NCBI GenBank assembly: GCA_963814985.1
Contig: CAWFFV010000031.1
Coordinates: 62,001 to 126,000, forward strand
Direction: 5' to 3'
From: CAWFFV01 sp963814985
GTDB lineage: Bacteria; Chloroflexota; Ktedonobacteria; Ktedonobacterales; Ktedonobacteraceae
Length of the DNA stretch: 64,000 bases
A program made the translations under genes and the position numbers. The notes under the pieces are model-generated. The model searched no databases. It was not told the origin of the DNA and saw only the letters and a list, made by a program, of their open reading frames with translations. Position 1 is the stretch's first letter, and the number at the start of each line of letters is the position of its first letter. Positions 29,476 to 38,822 of the stretch are shown one piece after another.

Positions 29476-29561
29476 TTTAAGATATCATAAAGCTAACCTC
29501 TTTGACGAGAGGAGCCAGCTTCATTGCGAAGTGACACAGCCCAACATTGCAGAAAACGACA

Positions 29562-29597
29562 AAGAAGCCAGAGGGAACGTACCCACTCTGGCTTCTT
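29562..29597 (+). terminator. Terminator after the DHS-like gene
   Basis: AAGAAGCCAGAG pairs with CTCTGGCTTCTT. The following 29598-29955 is strikingly C-rich and G-poor on this strand, with runs such as ACCACCACC, and shows no supportable gene. Confidence 0.75.
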
Positions 29598-29955
29598 CTT
29601 CCACCCCACCACGTTGCCACCCACCACTATCTCTCGTAAAAGTATAAGTCCTTGTTCTGTTATACCCTACCGCACATCTGGCAACCACCACCCCACTACA
29701 CTACGTTTACCCTACCAGATGAGAAACCTATCTCCTGGGGCATCCAATCGTTTCTCGCGCCTTCTTCCTACCTTACCACCACCACAACGATCTTCCGCAC
29801 CTTTCCCACTTGCCATCTCTCCGCCATCACCAGGGATTTGTTTCTCTTCCGTTACGATTAAAATATAACATAAGGTCATGACAATACCATGAATTGATCG
29901 CTATGTATTATGAATAGGAATTCATCACTTATGAAGGGTAGTGGCCTGAAAATAA

Positions 29956-30622
29956 TTACGGTATTTTCATCCGCTGCCAATCCTGATGAAACTTCTCGAC
30001 AGCCTGCTCACTCTGAGGGTCACAGACCATCTCTAGCAAGACTTGCGCTGAGACAGTTAGATCATGTGCGCCAGCGAGCAATGCGGTAGCGACCTCGATA
30101 GGAGATTTAATACTGGCTGCGAGAATGCGTGTGGGTAATTGCTGCTTATGGAATATATCAGCCATCTGTGCGATACGCTCATTGGCATCAACACCCGAAC
30201 GCATCAGGCGATTATAATAAGGGATAATAAAATCTGCCTGCGCCACCGCTGCCGTATACGCTTGAGCTACAGTGGTCACTGCCGTAAACGAGATACGCCG
30301 CTGCTCACGCTTCAAGCGGAGGGCGAGCTTGTAGCCCCGTCTGAGTCATCGGTATTTTGGGAATTATTCTCTCCGGTGCTACTTCAATGTAGGTCAATGC
30401 CTCTGTAAACATCTCCTCTTCCTCTATTGCGCCAGGTTGCATAAAAATGGTCCCATCCAGGTGACGCACCAATTCTTCGAGGAGACTGAGAGGATCAAGG
30501 CACTGACCCAGTTCGTGAGCGGCTAAGAGGATGGTTGGATTTGTTGTCACACCTGCTAATGGTACAGTGCACGCTATTTTCGTGATATCATCAAGATAAG
30601 CACTATCAACATAGAGGGCCAT
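29956..30622 (-). CDS. Transaldolase / fructose-6-phosphate aldolase-like protein, frameshifted
   Basis: About 222 residues, the length of the short TalC/FSA class. YVDSAYLDDI, GVTTNPTILLAAH and the Schiff-base lysine in IIPKIPMTQTG are all present. After a break near 30320 the second half continues LRLKREQRRISFTAV, DFIIPYYNRLMRSG and ILAASIKSPIEVATALLAGAHDLT. The reaction is a reversible transfer or aldol cleavage of sugar phosphates. Its start at 30622 is only 5 bases from the divergent methyltransferase start. One base gain or loss in the middle accounts for the break. Confidence 0.85.
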
Positions 30623-30627
30623 AGATT

Positions 30628-31620
30628 ATGCTCCAATCTCATCTGTTATATGATACTGTACAACTTGCCAGCAGTGATCACCTTTTGATTCTCAATTCGG
30701 CAGCAGACCCTTTTGTAGCCAGGGCGACACAACACATTAGTACGGGAATAATTACGCTGGCTGAAGACAATATTGCCACTGCCGAACTATTATTACGTAC
30801 GTCCTTATCTGGTATCCGCCATGTCGCCTTCCATGACTATATCTTACACGATCCGCCAGCGACGATGGATATTGCCGTGATGAACCTGCTCTATCAACCC
30901 GGCAACACGTGGCTTCATCATGGACTACAGGTTGCAGCCTATGCACTTCGTTCGGGAGGACGTCTCTATGTAGTAGGAGCCAAAGACCGTGGCATCTTAT
31001 CGATGGCAAAACGTATGCGGGAATATTTCGGTAACGTCGAAACGCTCACTATCAGCAAAGGATACCGTGTACTGTGTTCACACAAACTCGCAGGAATGAC
31101 CACTGCTGCCACTTCCCAGGGAGTGACGATTTTTGCCGAGAGCAATTTAGATGATGGAACACGTCTCCTGCTGGATGTCTTAGAAATCCAGGAGACGGAC
31201 AAGGCTCTGGATCTAGGTTGTGGAGCAGGTTTCATTGGATTACATATCGCGCGTTTTGCCAGTAAAGGACATGTCACCATGGTTGATGTCAGCCTCGCAG
31301 CTGTCGCTATGGCCCGGCAAGCCGTAGAACAAAGTGGTCTGGCGAATATCTGTGTCTTGCCAGGTGACGGTGCCCAGGCAGTTCTCTCACAACGCTTTGA
31401 TCTGGTTGTTACCAATCCACCCTTCCATCAGGGTGGTATGCAGACAATGGAGATTGCCGAACGCTTCATTCACGAGGCAGCCCAGGTGCTACACCCACAA
31501 GGACGCTTTTATCTGGTAGCCAATCGCTTTCTGAAGTATGAACCAACTTTACGGGCCTGTTTTAAGAAAGTCGAAGAGGTTGGCGGAGATGCACGCTACA
31601 AGGTGTTACTTGCAATATAA
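30628..31620 (+). CDS. RsmC-like class I methyltransferase
   Basis: 330 residues with the two-domain layout of RsmC/RlmG. A degenerate N-terminal methyltransferase-like half precedes a catalytic MTS domain with ALDLGCGAGFIGLHIARF (motif I), VDVSLAAVAMARQAV and the N6/N2-type VVTNPPFHQGGMQTMEIA. It probably methylates rRNA guanine N2; the exact target is not predictable from this. A GAGGG lies 10 bases before the ATG, inside the start region of the divergent transaldolase gene. Confidence 0.85.
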   Translation: MLQSHLLYDTVQLASSDHLLILNSAADPFVARATQHISTGIITLAEDNIATAELLLRTSLSGIRHVAFHDYILHDPPATMDIAVMNLLYQPGNTWLHHGLQVAAYALRSGGRLYVVGAKDRGILSMAKRMREYFGNVETLTISKGYRVLCSHKLAGMTTAATSQGVTIFAESNLDDGTRLLLDVLEIQETDKALDLGCGAGFIGLHIARFASKGHVTMVDVSLAAVAMARQAVEQSGLANICVLPGDGAQAVLSQRFDLVVTNPPFHQGGMQTMEIAERFIHEAAQVLHPQGRFYLVANRFLKYEPTLRACFKKVEEVGGDARYKVLLAI

Positions 31621-31771
31621 TATCTTTAACACAAAATATTTGCTTTAAAACAATATTTCTCTGGTTTTCACCACTACCATGAGATTTTTGAGGTACAATA
31701 TGGTTGGCAAATACACTTATCTCTCTTTATCCTGGTGAAGATAAGATACCTATCCTGTAAGGAGTCGTACT

Positions 31772-32692
31772 TTGCCTACAGCTTCGCGTAGCATACCCTC
31801 ACTCCAGACGCGTCACTCATATTCCTGGCTTATGCTTATCGGTGCCAACGTTTTGTGGGCTGTCAGCTATGTTGCCGCCAAGTTCGCTCTACGCGACACT
31901 TCGGTGATACTCATGCTTGCACTTAGAATGAGTATCTCTGCTGTGATACTACTTCCCTTGCTCTTCGTTAAACGCAAAGAGTTAAACCTGACACGCAAAG
32001 ATCTTCTTCCATTGGCGCTCTGCTCATTGTTTGGTTTTGTCGTGAATAAACTCCTTGAATATAGTGGGTTAGCACTTACTACAGCCTCGGATATGGCTCT
32101 ACTGATTACGAGCGAATCTATCTTTACAGCAATTCTGGCCTGGATCTTATTGCGCGAGCGTTTCAAGAAACTAACTGGTTTTGCACTCCTCCTGGGATTT
32201 GTGGGTGTCTATCTAATTATTGAGCGTAGCCTGATACCCAATTTGCCACCGGGTGGGGGAGTCATGCGTATCTTTGGTGATCTCCTGGTGATGTTGTCAT
32301 TGTTCATCGAAGCGTTTTATACTATACGGGGCAAAGCAATGTTGGTAAAACATTCCCCCCTGTTAATTACTGCTGCATCTATTGTAGGAAGTACCTTATT
32401 TTGGATACCTGTAGGAGGATGGGAAATCCTTGTTCGAGGGTGGCACCCGATAGGTCTGCTCGCCTGGATAAGTATTGGCTGGCTAGCAGTGATGTCTACA
32501 GTGATTGCCTATCTTGCCTGGTTTCAAGGACTGGCTAAAGTAGATGGATCAGCTGCTGCCTCAACGCTCTTTATACAACCCTTGCTTGGTACCTTACTCG
32601 CTATTGTATTCCTGCAAGATCAGTTAACTCCTATGACTATCGTTGGTGGCATCCTGATTATGATGAGCGTCTACTTAATTTCAAGACACTGA
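31772..32692 (+). CDS. EamA/DMT superfamily transporter
   Basis: 306 residues, ten hydrophobic segments as two EamA repeats. Each repeat has the family pattern, for example GANVLWAVSYVAAKFALR and ITSESIFTAILAWILLRER in the first, IAYLAWFQGLAKVDGSAAAS and LGTLLAIVFLQDQLTPM in the second. Likely a metabolite or drug exporter in the cytoplasmic membrane. The start is a TTG at 31772 with TAAGGAG 9 bases upstream. A TACAAT -10-like box lies near 31692. Confidence 0.9.
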   Translation: MPTASRSIPSLQTRHSYSWLMLIGANVLWAVSYVAAKFALRDTSVILMLALRMSISAVILLPLLFVKRKELNLTRKDLLPLALCSLFGFVVNKLLEYSGLALTTASDMALLITSESIFTAILAWILLRERFKKLTGFALLLGFVGVYLIIERSLIPNLPPGGGVMRIFGDLLVMLSLFIEAFYTIRGKAMLVKHSPLLITAASIVGSTLFWIPVGGWEILVRGWHPIGLLAWISIGWLAVMSTVIAYLAWFQGLAKVDGSAAASTLFIQPLLGTLLAIVFLQDQLTPMTIVGGILIMMSVYLISRH

Positions 32693-32729
32693 TTTGCATC
32701 AATATAATAAATGAGAGAGAGGTATACAT

Positions 32730-33672
32730 ATGATCAAGCCACGCAGTGCCTTTGTTGATGCCGAAACCATACGTTTACACTATCTCGAATGGGACCCTGA
32801 GCAGTTACGGAAAAGAGAACTGTGGACACGGGGTGAACAAATCGCGGATCAGCATGATGATAATATCCCACTGATTATGCTCCATGGCCTTGGTGCAACT
32901 GCGGACAGCTGGTTACTGATGGCCGAGCATCTGTGTAAGCAGCATTTGCTTATTGCGTTTGACTTGCGTGGTCATGGACAAAGTGACCAACCGGAAGGCG
33001 GCTATGACCTTGTTACTATTGCTGAGGATATAATACAGGGTATGGCAGCATTAGGATTGGGTAAGGTAAGTCTGGTTGGACATGGCTGGGGTGCGCGAGT
33101 GGCCCTGATCATGGCCGCCCGTCATCCAGCGCTTATCAGTCATCTCATACTTGTTGATTGTCCCCATATAGAACCAAGGCACTGGCCTGGTATGACACGA
33201 GAGCGCTTCATCCGTGGGAAGGGTCCAAACGATATCTATGACTCGTTGGCAAGCTTTCTCAAGGCCATGCGCAGCGAGATGTCGTCTTTCTGGTCACCCA
33301 CGGTAGAAGCGATTATTCAAACTTATGTACAGAGTATTGCCCGATGGGAGCGTAGAAGAACAACCACGACCAGAGCATCAGCGACAAATTCGCGAGTCAC
33401 TATGGGATGATCGTGCATTATCGTACTATAGCAAATTAATCTGCCCTGTACTCCTGATACCAGCGGCATCCCAGCCCCAACCGGGAGATGATCCACCAGA
33501 ACGGCTGGAAAAGGCTGAAGAGTTTGCTGCCGCCAAGGGCTATATAGCAGCACAGGTTGCCCGTGCAATTCAACGCTGTTGCGTACTCTGGATGTCTGAC
33601 ACTTCACATGAAGTTCAATTACAACGTCCGCAGTGGCTTGCTAATGCCATCGCCAGTTTTATATGTGAGTAA
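32730..33672 (+). CDS. Alpha/beta hydrolase-fold protein lacking the nucleophile Ser, frameshifted
   Basis: About 314 residues. Oxyanion region IPLIMLHGLGATADSW, then FDLRGHGQSDQPEGGYD. The nucleophile elbow reads LVGHGWGARVAL, with Gly where Ser (or Asp) normally sits. The C-terminal His is in MSDTSHEVQLQRP. The frame changes near 33340, between TYVQ and VLPDGSVEEQ. A Gly nucleophile would abolish hydrolase chemistry unless it too is a sequence error (GGC versus AGC). It follows the EamA gene closely and precedes the amidohydrolase. Confidence 0.8.
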
Positions 33673-33730
33673 TATTTGTTCCTCTATCCCGATCCTCCAA
33701 GTCGTATTGATGAAAGGAGCTTAAACATAC

Positions 33731-35344
33731 ATGAGTACCATGCTCTACCTGAACGGCAATATTTACACGATGGATGTGACACAACCACGAGCGCAAGCAA
33801 TGGCTATTGATAGTGCAAGTGGTCGTATCCTGGCCGTAGGTACGAATAGCGAGGTACGCCGCTTCGGTGGACTGCATACAGAACTGGTGGATCTACGGGG
33901 AAAGACCGTCCTACCGGGCTTTATTGATGCCCATATCCATCTGCTTGATACAGCCTATCGTGCTTATCACATCGATGCAGCAGACTGTACAGGTGAAGAT
34001 GAGGTTGTTGCCCTTGTTCGTGAACGTATCGCGCTGACACCGCCTGGACGCTGGATACTTGGTGGACACTGGGATAGAAATCTCTGGTCCGATAGTCATT
34101 TTCCCACCAAAGCGTCACTTGATGCTGTGGCTCCTGAACATCCTGTCGTTTTATGGAGTAAAGATGGACATCTCTTATGGGTTAACTCACTGGCATTGCA
34201 ACGGGCCGACATTACAAGCGAGACACCTCAGCCTGCCGCCGGAGCTATTTTATGCGATGGCTCTGGTGAACCTACGGGTATATTACAAGAGGAAGCTGCT
34301 ACCAGCCTTGTCTATAGAGCCGTCGAGAAACCTGATCCTGAGCTACATCGCCAGTTGATACAACGCGCTCTGCTAGAATTGCAGAGTTATGGGATCACGA
34401 CCATTCATGATATCGAGGGTGAGACATCTTTACAGCTCTTTCAGGAACTGCGTGACAAGGGTACTCTAGGTGTACGTGTTCATATGATCCTTCCACGCCA
34501 GATGTTGCCCCAACTACGTACACAGGGAATTCATCATGACGAGAACGACCTGCTGCGTGTGGGAGGTATCAAAATATTTGCCGATGGTACTCTCGGCTCA
34601 CAGACAGCCGCAATGCTCGAAAGTTTTGAAGGCAGTACGGGAAACTATGGTATTCTGACCACATCTGAACAAGAGATGCTGGATATTGTTCGTGATGCGA
34701 CGAGCATGGGTCTGACAATTGCCATTCATGCGATTGGTGACCGCGCTGCGAGGGTTGCTCTGGATGCCATTGAGCATACCCAGATGCTCATGGCCCGGCA
34801 AGAAACACCATCCAAATTCTCTTCGAAGCTTCGTTACCGTCTGGAGCATGTGCAGTTAATTGCTCCTGAAGATCTCGAACGGATGCGCCGCCTTGGTGTC
34901 GTTGCTTCAGTACAACCCTTCCACGCCGTTGCTGATCGCGATATTGCCGAGCGCTACTGGGGAAAGCGCCATCGTCGCGCCTACGCCTACCGGACAATGC
35001 GCGATATGGGCATTCCCCTGGCAATGGGTTCTGACGCTCCCGTAGAAATCTTCGACCCATTGCGTATCCTCTCCGCCGCAACCTTGCGTCGGGACCCTAC
35101 TCTTCAGCGTCCCCCCTGGCTCCCTGATCAGGCTCTACCCATTGCGGATGCGCTCTGGGGCTATACAGCAGGCGCTGCTTATGCGGGAGCCGAGGAGCAG
35201 CATAAAGGTTCTCTGACCGTTGGGAAATTGGGTGATGCCGTTGTATTGCGCGAGGATGTCTTGAGCGTCCCACAAGAGAGGATGTACGAGAATGGTGTGC
35301 AGGCGACTATTCTCGGTGGCAAGATCGTCTATGGTTCTCTATAA
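33731..35344 (+). CDS. YtcJ-type amidohydrolase
   Basis: 537 residues of the amidohydrolase-3 class. Metal-ligand motif GFIDAHIHLLD near residue 68; later GGIKIFADGTLGSQTAAM, TIAIHAIGDRAARVALDA, RLEHVQLIAPEDL and AMGSDAPVEIFDPL, in the family order. It hydrolyses an amide or cyclic amide; the substrate cannot be told from sequence. No signal peptide. Likely co-transcribed with the upstream hydrolase gene. Its stop lies within a long palindrome. Confidence 0.9.
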   Translation: MSTMLYLNGNIYTMDVTQPRAQAMAIDSASGRILAVGTNSEVRRFGGLHTELVDLRGKTVLPGFIDAHIHLLDTAYRAYHIDAADCTGEDEVVALVRERIALTPPGRWILGGHWDRNLWSDSHFPTKASLDAVAPEHPVVLWSKDGHLLWVNSLALQRADITSETPQPAAGAILCDGSGEPTGILQEEAATSLVYRAVEKPDPELHRQLIQRALLELQSYGITTIHDIEGETSLQLFQELRDKGTLGVRVHMILPRQMLPQLRTQGIHHDENDLLRVGGIKIFADGTLGSQTAAMLESFEGSTGNYGILTTSEQEMLDIVRDATSMGLTIAIHAIGDRAARVALDAIEHTQMLMARQETPSKFSSKLRYRLEHVQLIAPEDLERMRRLGVVASVQPFHAVADRDIAERYWGKRHRRAYAYRTMRDMGIPLAMGSDAPVEIFDPLRILSAATLRRDPTLQRPPWLPDQALPIADALWGYTAGAAYAGAEEQHKGSLTVGKLGDAVVLREDVLSVPQERMYENGVQATILGGKIVYGSL

Positions 35345-35394
35345 CTTCTCAGGTTTCCTCGCTGCCGCGGCGGCGAGGAAACCTGAGAAGTTAT
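35341..35394. terminator. 22-bp perfect palindrome over the amidohydrolase stop codon
   Basis: ATAACTTCTCAGGTTTCCTC-GC pairs perfectly with GC-GAGGAAACCTGAGAAGTTAT over a 10-base GC-rich loop. The stop codon TAA is inside the left arm. It probably blocks or stabilises the 3' end; an A/T tract (CCAATTTTTTAC) follows a few bases later. Confidence 0.65.
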
Positions 35395-35482
35395 AGCGAA
35401 CCAATTTTTTACTCCAACGATGCACAAAAAGAGATGGTATACTCCAAACTAGAATCAATTATACAAACTACCAGAGGTTAGC

Positions 35483-36253
35483 ATGACATTGCCAGAAATC
35501 CTTCTACTCTTTATCTCTGCCGTTCTTGGCGGTACGCTCAATTCTGTTGCAGGTGGTGGCAGCTTTCTCACATTCCCTGCTCTGATATTTACTAACGTGC
35601 CACCGATCCAGGCCAACGCCACAAACACGGTGGCCTTGTGGCCTGGATCAGTTGCCAGTACGGGCGCATACCGTCGAGAATTGGCCCAACAGAGGCGTGG
35701 GCTATTCTTCTTCCTCATTACCATCAGCCTGATTGGTGGGGGACTGGGAGCCGTCTTACTCATAAGTACCTCACAATCAACCTTTATACATCTGCTTCCC
35801 TATCTCCTCTTGATGGCCACACTTCTCTTTACCTTCAGTAGTCCCATCATAAAAAGATTACGTATACGCTCTCTCAAAAAGGAACGGCTCTCCAGAACGG
35901 CTCTTGTTGGTGTAGCCATTGTCCAATTCATCATCTCCATTTACGGGGGATATTTTGGAGGAGGGATCGGTATCCTGATGCTGGCAACCCTGGCATTGAT
36001 GGGTATGGATGATATTCATGCGATGAACGCCCTCAAAACGGTGCTGGCAAGTTGCATCAATGGTATAGCAACCGTCACCTTTATCATAGAAGGTAAAGTC
36101 GTATGGCCTGAAGCTCTTTTGATGATGGTGGGAGCTATCGTGGGTGGCTATGGCGGTGCCTATTATGCTCGTAAGATTAATCAGAAATGGATACGTTTTT
36201 TTGTCATCATAGTTGGTTTTAGCATGACCATCTACTTTCTTGTGCACCAGTAG
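35483..36253 (+). CDS. TauE/SafE family membrane protein
   Basis: 256 residues with eight hydrophobic segments in two repeats. The first opens with AVLGGTLNSVAGGGSFLTFPAL and the second with FIISIYGGYFGGGIGILML, both typical of TauE/SafE (sulfite, sulfoacetate or related anion export). AGAGG precedes the ATG. No neighbouring sulfur genes indicate the substrate. Confidence 0.9.
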   Translation: MTLPEILLLFISAVLGGTLNSVAGGGSFLTFPALIFTNVPPIQANATNTVALWPGSVASTGAYRRELAQQRRGLFFFLITISLIGGGLGAVLLISTSQSTFIHLLPYLLLMATLLFTFSSPIIKRLRIRSLKKERLSRTALVGVAIVQFIISIYGGYFGGGIGILMLATLALMGMDDIHAMNALKTVLASCINGIATVTFIIEGKVVWPEALLMMVGAIVGGYGGAYYARKINQKWIRFFVIIVGFSMTIYFLVHQ

Positions 36254-36260
36254 CTTGCAT

Positions 36261-36506
36261 GAGTAATCCCGAATTTTGAACAAAAGTCTGCTCTCTCCAA
36301 GCCGCTGGAGAAGCGGGATTGTCAAGGGCGGTCAGCCCTGTGACCTGGGTGCGTGTTGTCCATAACATAATGTTGCCGCACGCCGCCTGCGGCGGCGTAT
36401 GAAAGAAGTAAACAGAAGTTTCTAGGGACACCCAAACGCCCGCCAGGAGGCTGCCGCCCCCTGGACCCCGCTGATCGAATTTTTGAAACAAAAATTAGGA
36501 TTACTC
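36261..36506 (+). repeat. MITE-like element, family R1 copy B, with terminal inverted repeats
   Basis: Bounded by GAGTAATCC (36261-36269) and GGATTACTC (36498-36506), a perfect 9-bp inverted repeat that continues imperfectly inwards. The interior has the family blocks GGGATTGTCAAGGGCGGTCA, GCCGCCTGCGGCGGCG and CGCCAGGAGGCTGCCGCCCC. No transposase is encoded. It fills the gap between tauE and the MFS gene. Confidence 0.75.
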
Positions 36507-36543
36507 AGATTACTTAAGAAAGAAGATAGAAAGGAATATTTCG

Positions 36544-37977
36544 ATGGATGATGAGGAGCATGCCGGAAAATGGGCAGTTCTGGCGATTGTCGCAGTGGGA
36601 GTCTTTATGGCGACCCTCGATACGTCTATTGTTAATATCAGCCTGCCTACCATTGCACGCTATTTCGCAGTACCCCTCAATGGCACCGTTGCCTGGGTGA
36701 TTATCTCTTATCTTGTGACGACTGCCGCCGTACTCCTGACTGCTGGCCGTTTAGCCGACATGGTCGGTCGCAAAGCAGTCTGGGTGGTGGGCTTAATTGT
36801 TTTTACGGCTGGCTCAGCACTTTGTGGAGCATCCCCCACACTCGAATTTTTGATTGGTGCACGAGCACTTCAGGGGTTAGGGGGAGCACTCCTCATGGCG
36901 GTTAGTCCTGCTATGCTCACCAGTGCCTTTCCTCCCCAGGAACGTGGCCGGGCGCTTGGTTTCAGTGCCATTACTGTTGCGCTCGGTGTGAGTGTTGGCC
37001 CAACCCTGGGTGGTCTGATTACCGCTTATTTCTCGTGGCGCTGGATTTTCTATGTCAATGTGCCAATTGGCACTGTTGGCATTTTCGTGACCTTGCGTGT
37101 TCTCACTGAGCGATTGCGCCGGAAGCCTGGACGCTTTGATCCATGGGGGGCGATCCTGCTGGCAATTGGACTGGCTGGCCTGACCGCAGCACTCTCATTT
37201 GGACAGGAGTTGGGTTGGTATTCACCTCTCCTCATCACGATAATGGTGGTAGGTCTGGTAGCCTTGATAGCTTTACCCTTCATCGAAAGCAGGGTCACCA
37301 ATCCTATTATTGATCTGGCGTTGTTCCGAAATCGTGTGTTCCTCTCGGCAAATCTGAGTCTGGTCTTAAATTTCCTGGCACTTTTCGCCGTAAGCTTTAT
37401 GTTACCCTTCTACTTCGAGCAGTTACGCAGCTTTTCCACCGAACAGTCTGGACTCCTGTTAACCCCCTTACCATTGACTATTGCGCTGGTAGCTCCTCTG
37501 AGTGGCTCACTGGCTGATCGCATTGGCACACGCTGGCTAGCAGCTGTAGGGATGGCTATAGCTTGCATTGGTCTGGTTTTGGTCAGCCAGCTTAATACTG
37601 AAAGCACAACATGGGATATCATCTGGCGTCTCATCTTTACAGGTGCGGGGCAGGCAATCTTCCAGGCACCTAATAATAGCGCTCTTTTAGGATCTGCTCC
37701 CCGTAAGCAGCAGGGAAGTGCCGCAGGTTTTCTGGCAACAGGGCGTGTGATGGGTCAGAGCGTAAGTGTGGCGCTGGCTGGAGCTATCTTCACCAGCTCA
37801 GGTGGAGCAGCGGCGGGTAGTGCTCTTGCCATGTATCCCAGTAATCCCCACTTGCAACAAACATTTGTGAACAGTTTTCATGTGACATTTCTTGTTTGTG
37901 CTTCTATTGCCGCGCTTGGTGTCCTGACGTCCCTGGTCAGAGGGAAGGAAAAGAAGAAGAGTATTGTCAGTTCTTAA
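36544..37977 (+). CDS. MFS drug:H+ antiporter, DHA2 family (EmrB/QacA)
   Basis: 477 residues with 14 hydrophobic segments. MATLDTSIVNISLPTI opens TM1, motif A is GRLADMVGRKAVWVVG, and antiporter motif C is VALGVSVGPTLGGLI. The family exports toxic organic compounds using the proton gradient. No regulator is adjacent. Confidence 0.92.
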   Translation: MDDEEHAGKWAVLAIVAVGVFMATLDTSIVNISLPTIARYFAVPLNGTVAWVIISYLVTTAAVLLTAGRLADMVGRKAVWVVGLIVFTAGSALCGASPTLEFLIGARALQGLGGALLMAVSPAMLTSAFPPQERGRALGFSAITVALGVSVGPTLGGLITAYFSWRWIFYVNVPIGTVGIFVTLRVLTERLRRKPGRFDPWGAILLAIGLAGLTAALSFGQELGWYSPLLITIMVVGLVALIALPFIESRVTNPIIDLALFRNRVFLSANLSLVLNFLALFAVSFMLPFYFEQLRSFSTEQSGLLLTPLPLTIALVAPLSGSLADRIGTRWLAAVGMAIACIGLVLVSQLNTESTTWDIIWRLIFTGAGQAIFQAPNNSALLGSAPRKQQGSAAGFLATGRVMGQSVSVALAGAIFTSSGGAAAGSALAMYPSNPHLQQTFVNSFHVTFLVCASIAALGVLTSLVRGKEKKKSIVSS

Positions 37978-38036
37978 CCAAATAGTGAGACTTAAAGAGA
38001 GAATAATACGTATATTATAGAGAGAAAGGAGTCAAA

Positions 38037-38534
38037 GTGCAGAATCGTCCAAGAAGACCACAATTCTCGGCCCATCCTGAAGCCAGTAACGCAAATATTA
38101 CATCAGCAATTGGCATAGAAGAAACTGTTGGGCACCTGCGAGCCAGACACAACTCTCTGTACACACGAACCGTGATGTGGATCACCGGGCTTGTCTGTAC
38201 AGCCTTTCTTCTGGGATCGTTAGCCCAGGCGTGGTCGAATAGTCAGTTGATGCTCAAGGTACAGGATGCACAGCAGCATTTGCAGCAAGACCAGGCTCAT
38301 CATAATCTTCTCCAGCAACAGGCAAGGTATTACAAGGACCCTGCAGTGATTGAGAGCGAGGCTCGTCAACAACTCGGCTATGTCCGTCCTGGTGAAAACC
38401 CGATTGTCATCGTCAGCGCGGACAACCAGAAACAGATTACTGTTCAGCAAGGTACAAGCGTTCCGGTACCACAAAGTTTCTGGCAAGAGTGGTGGCGTAC
38501 CTTTTTGGGGATTAACCCAAGAAAAAGTCCTTAA
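38037..38534 (+). CDS. FtsB/DivIC-type septum formation initiator
   Basis: 165 residues from a GTG start after GGAG. One membrane helix (VMWITGLVCTAFLLGSLAQAW, residues ~43-63) is followed by a coiled coil rich in Gln (LMLKVQDAQQHLQQ, HHNLLQQQARYY). A conserved DPAVIESEARQQLGYVRPGE matches the DPxxIExxAREKLGxVxPGE pattern of DivIC/FtsB. It would bridge early and late division proteins at the septum. The short tail contains WWRTFLG. Confidence 0.85.
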   Translation: MQNRPRRPQFSAHPEASNANITSAIGIEETVGHLRARHNSLYTRTVMWITGLVCTAFLLGSLAQAWSNSQLMLKVQDAQQHLQQDQAHHNLLQQQARYYKDPAVIESEARQQLGYVRPGENPIVIVSADNQKQITVQQGTSVPVPQSFWQEWWRTFLGINPRKSP

Positions 38535-38537
38535 AGC

Positions 38538-38770
38538 TTGACAGTACATGTATGATAAATGTATAACCTATTGTAATGACCTTGTGAAAAGTCTAAGGCA
38601 AGGAAGAGCAACGTGGAACATCAACGCGCAAACAAGGTACAAAACCTTCTGATTATTCGGCTCCAGTACTGGCTGGAGCTTCTTGAATTTGTACTTACAA
38701 AAGCGCGTTTCGCAGCGTAAACAGCCTCTTATCTCAGCGGAACGTATAGAAATAGCGTTCCGTTTTTTTA
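38538..38770 (+). ncRNA. Candidate structured RNA: promoter, nested stems and terminator
   Basis: A good promoter (TTGACA at 38538, 18-base spacer, TATAAC at 38562) is followed about 160 bases later by a strong intrinsic terminator: CGGAACG/CGTTCCG with seven Ts, 38738-38769. Between them three nested perfect pairings form one long interrupted hairpin: AACGCGC 38623-38629 with GCGCGTT 38703-38709, GTACAAA 38637-38643 with TTTGTAC 38688-38694, GCTCCAG 38660-38666 with CTGGAGC 38673-38679. No ORF fits. The shape suits a 6S-like small RNA or a terminating riboswitch for the amidotransferase gene 53 bases downstream. I cannot match it to a known class. Confidence 0.6.
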
Positions 38771-38822
38771 TTATCAAAAATCAGGGCAACGAACTTATTT
38801 CGTGATTAAGGAGTGATTGGTA

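Noticed and set aside
29524..29868. Open frames in the C-rich tract after the DHS-like gene
   Set aside because: Composition is driven by C-rich runs; no motif, no ribosome site.
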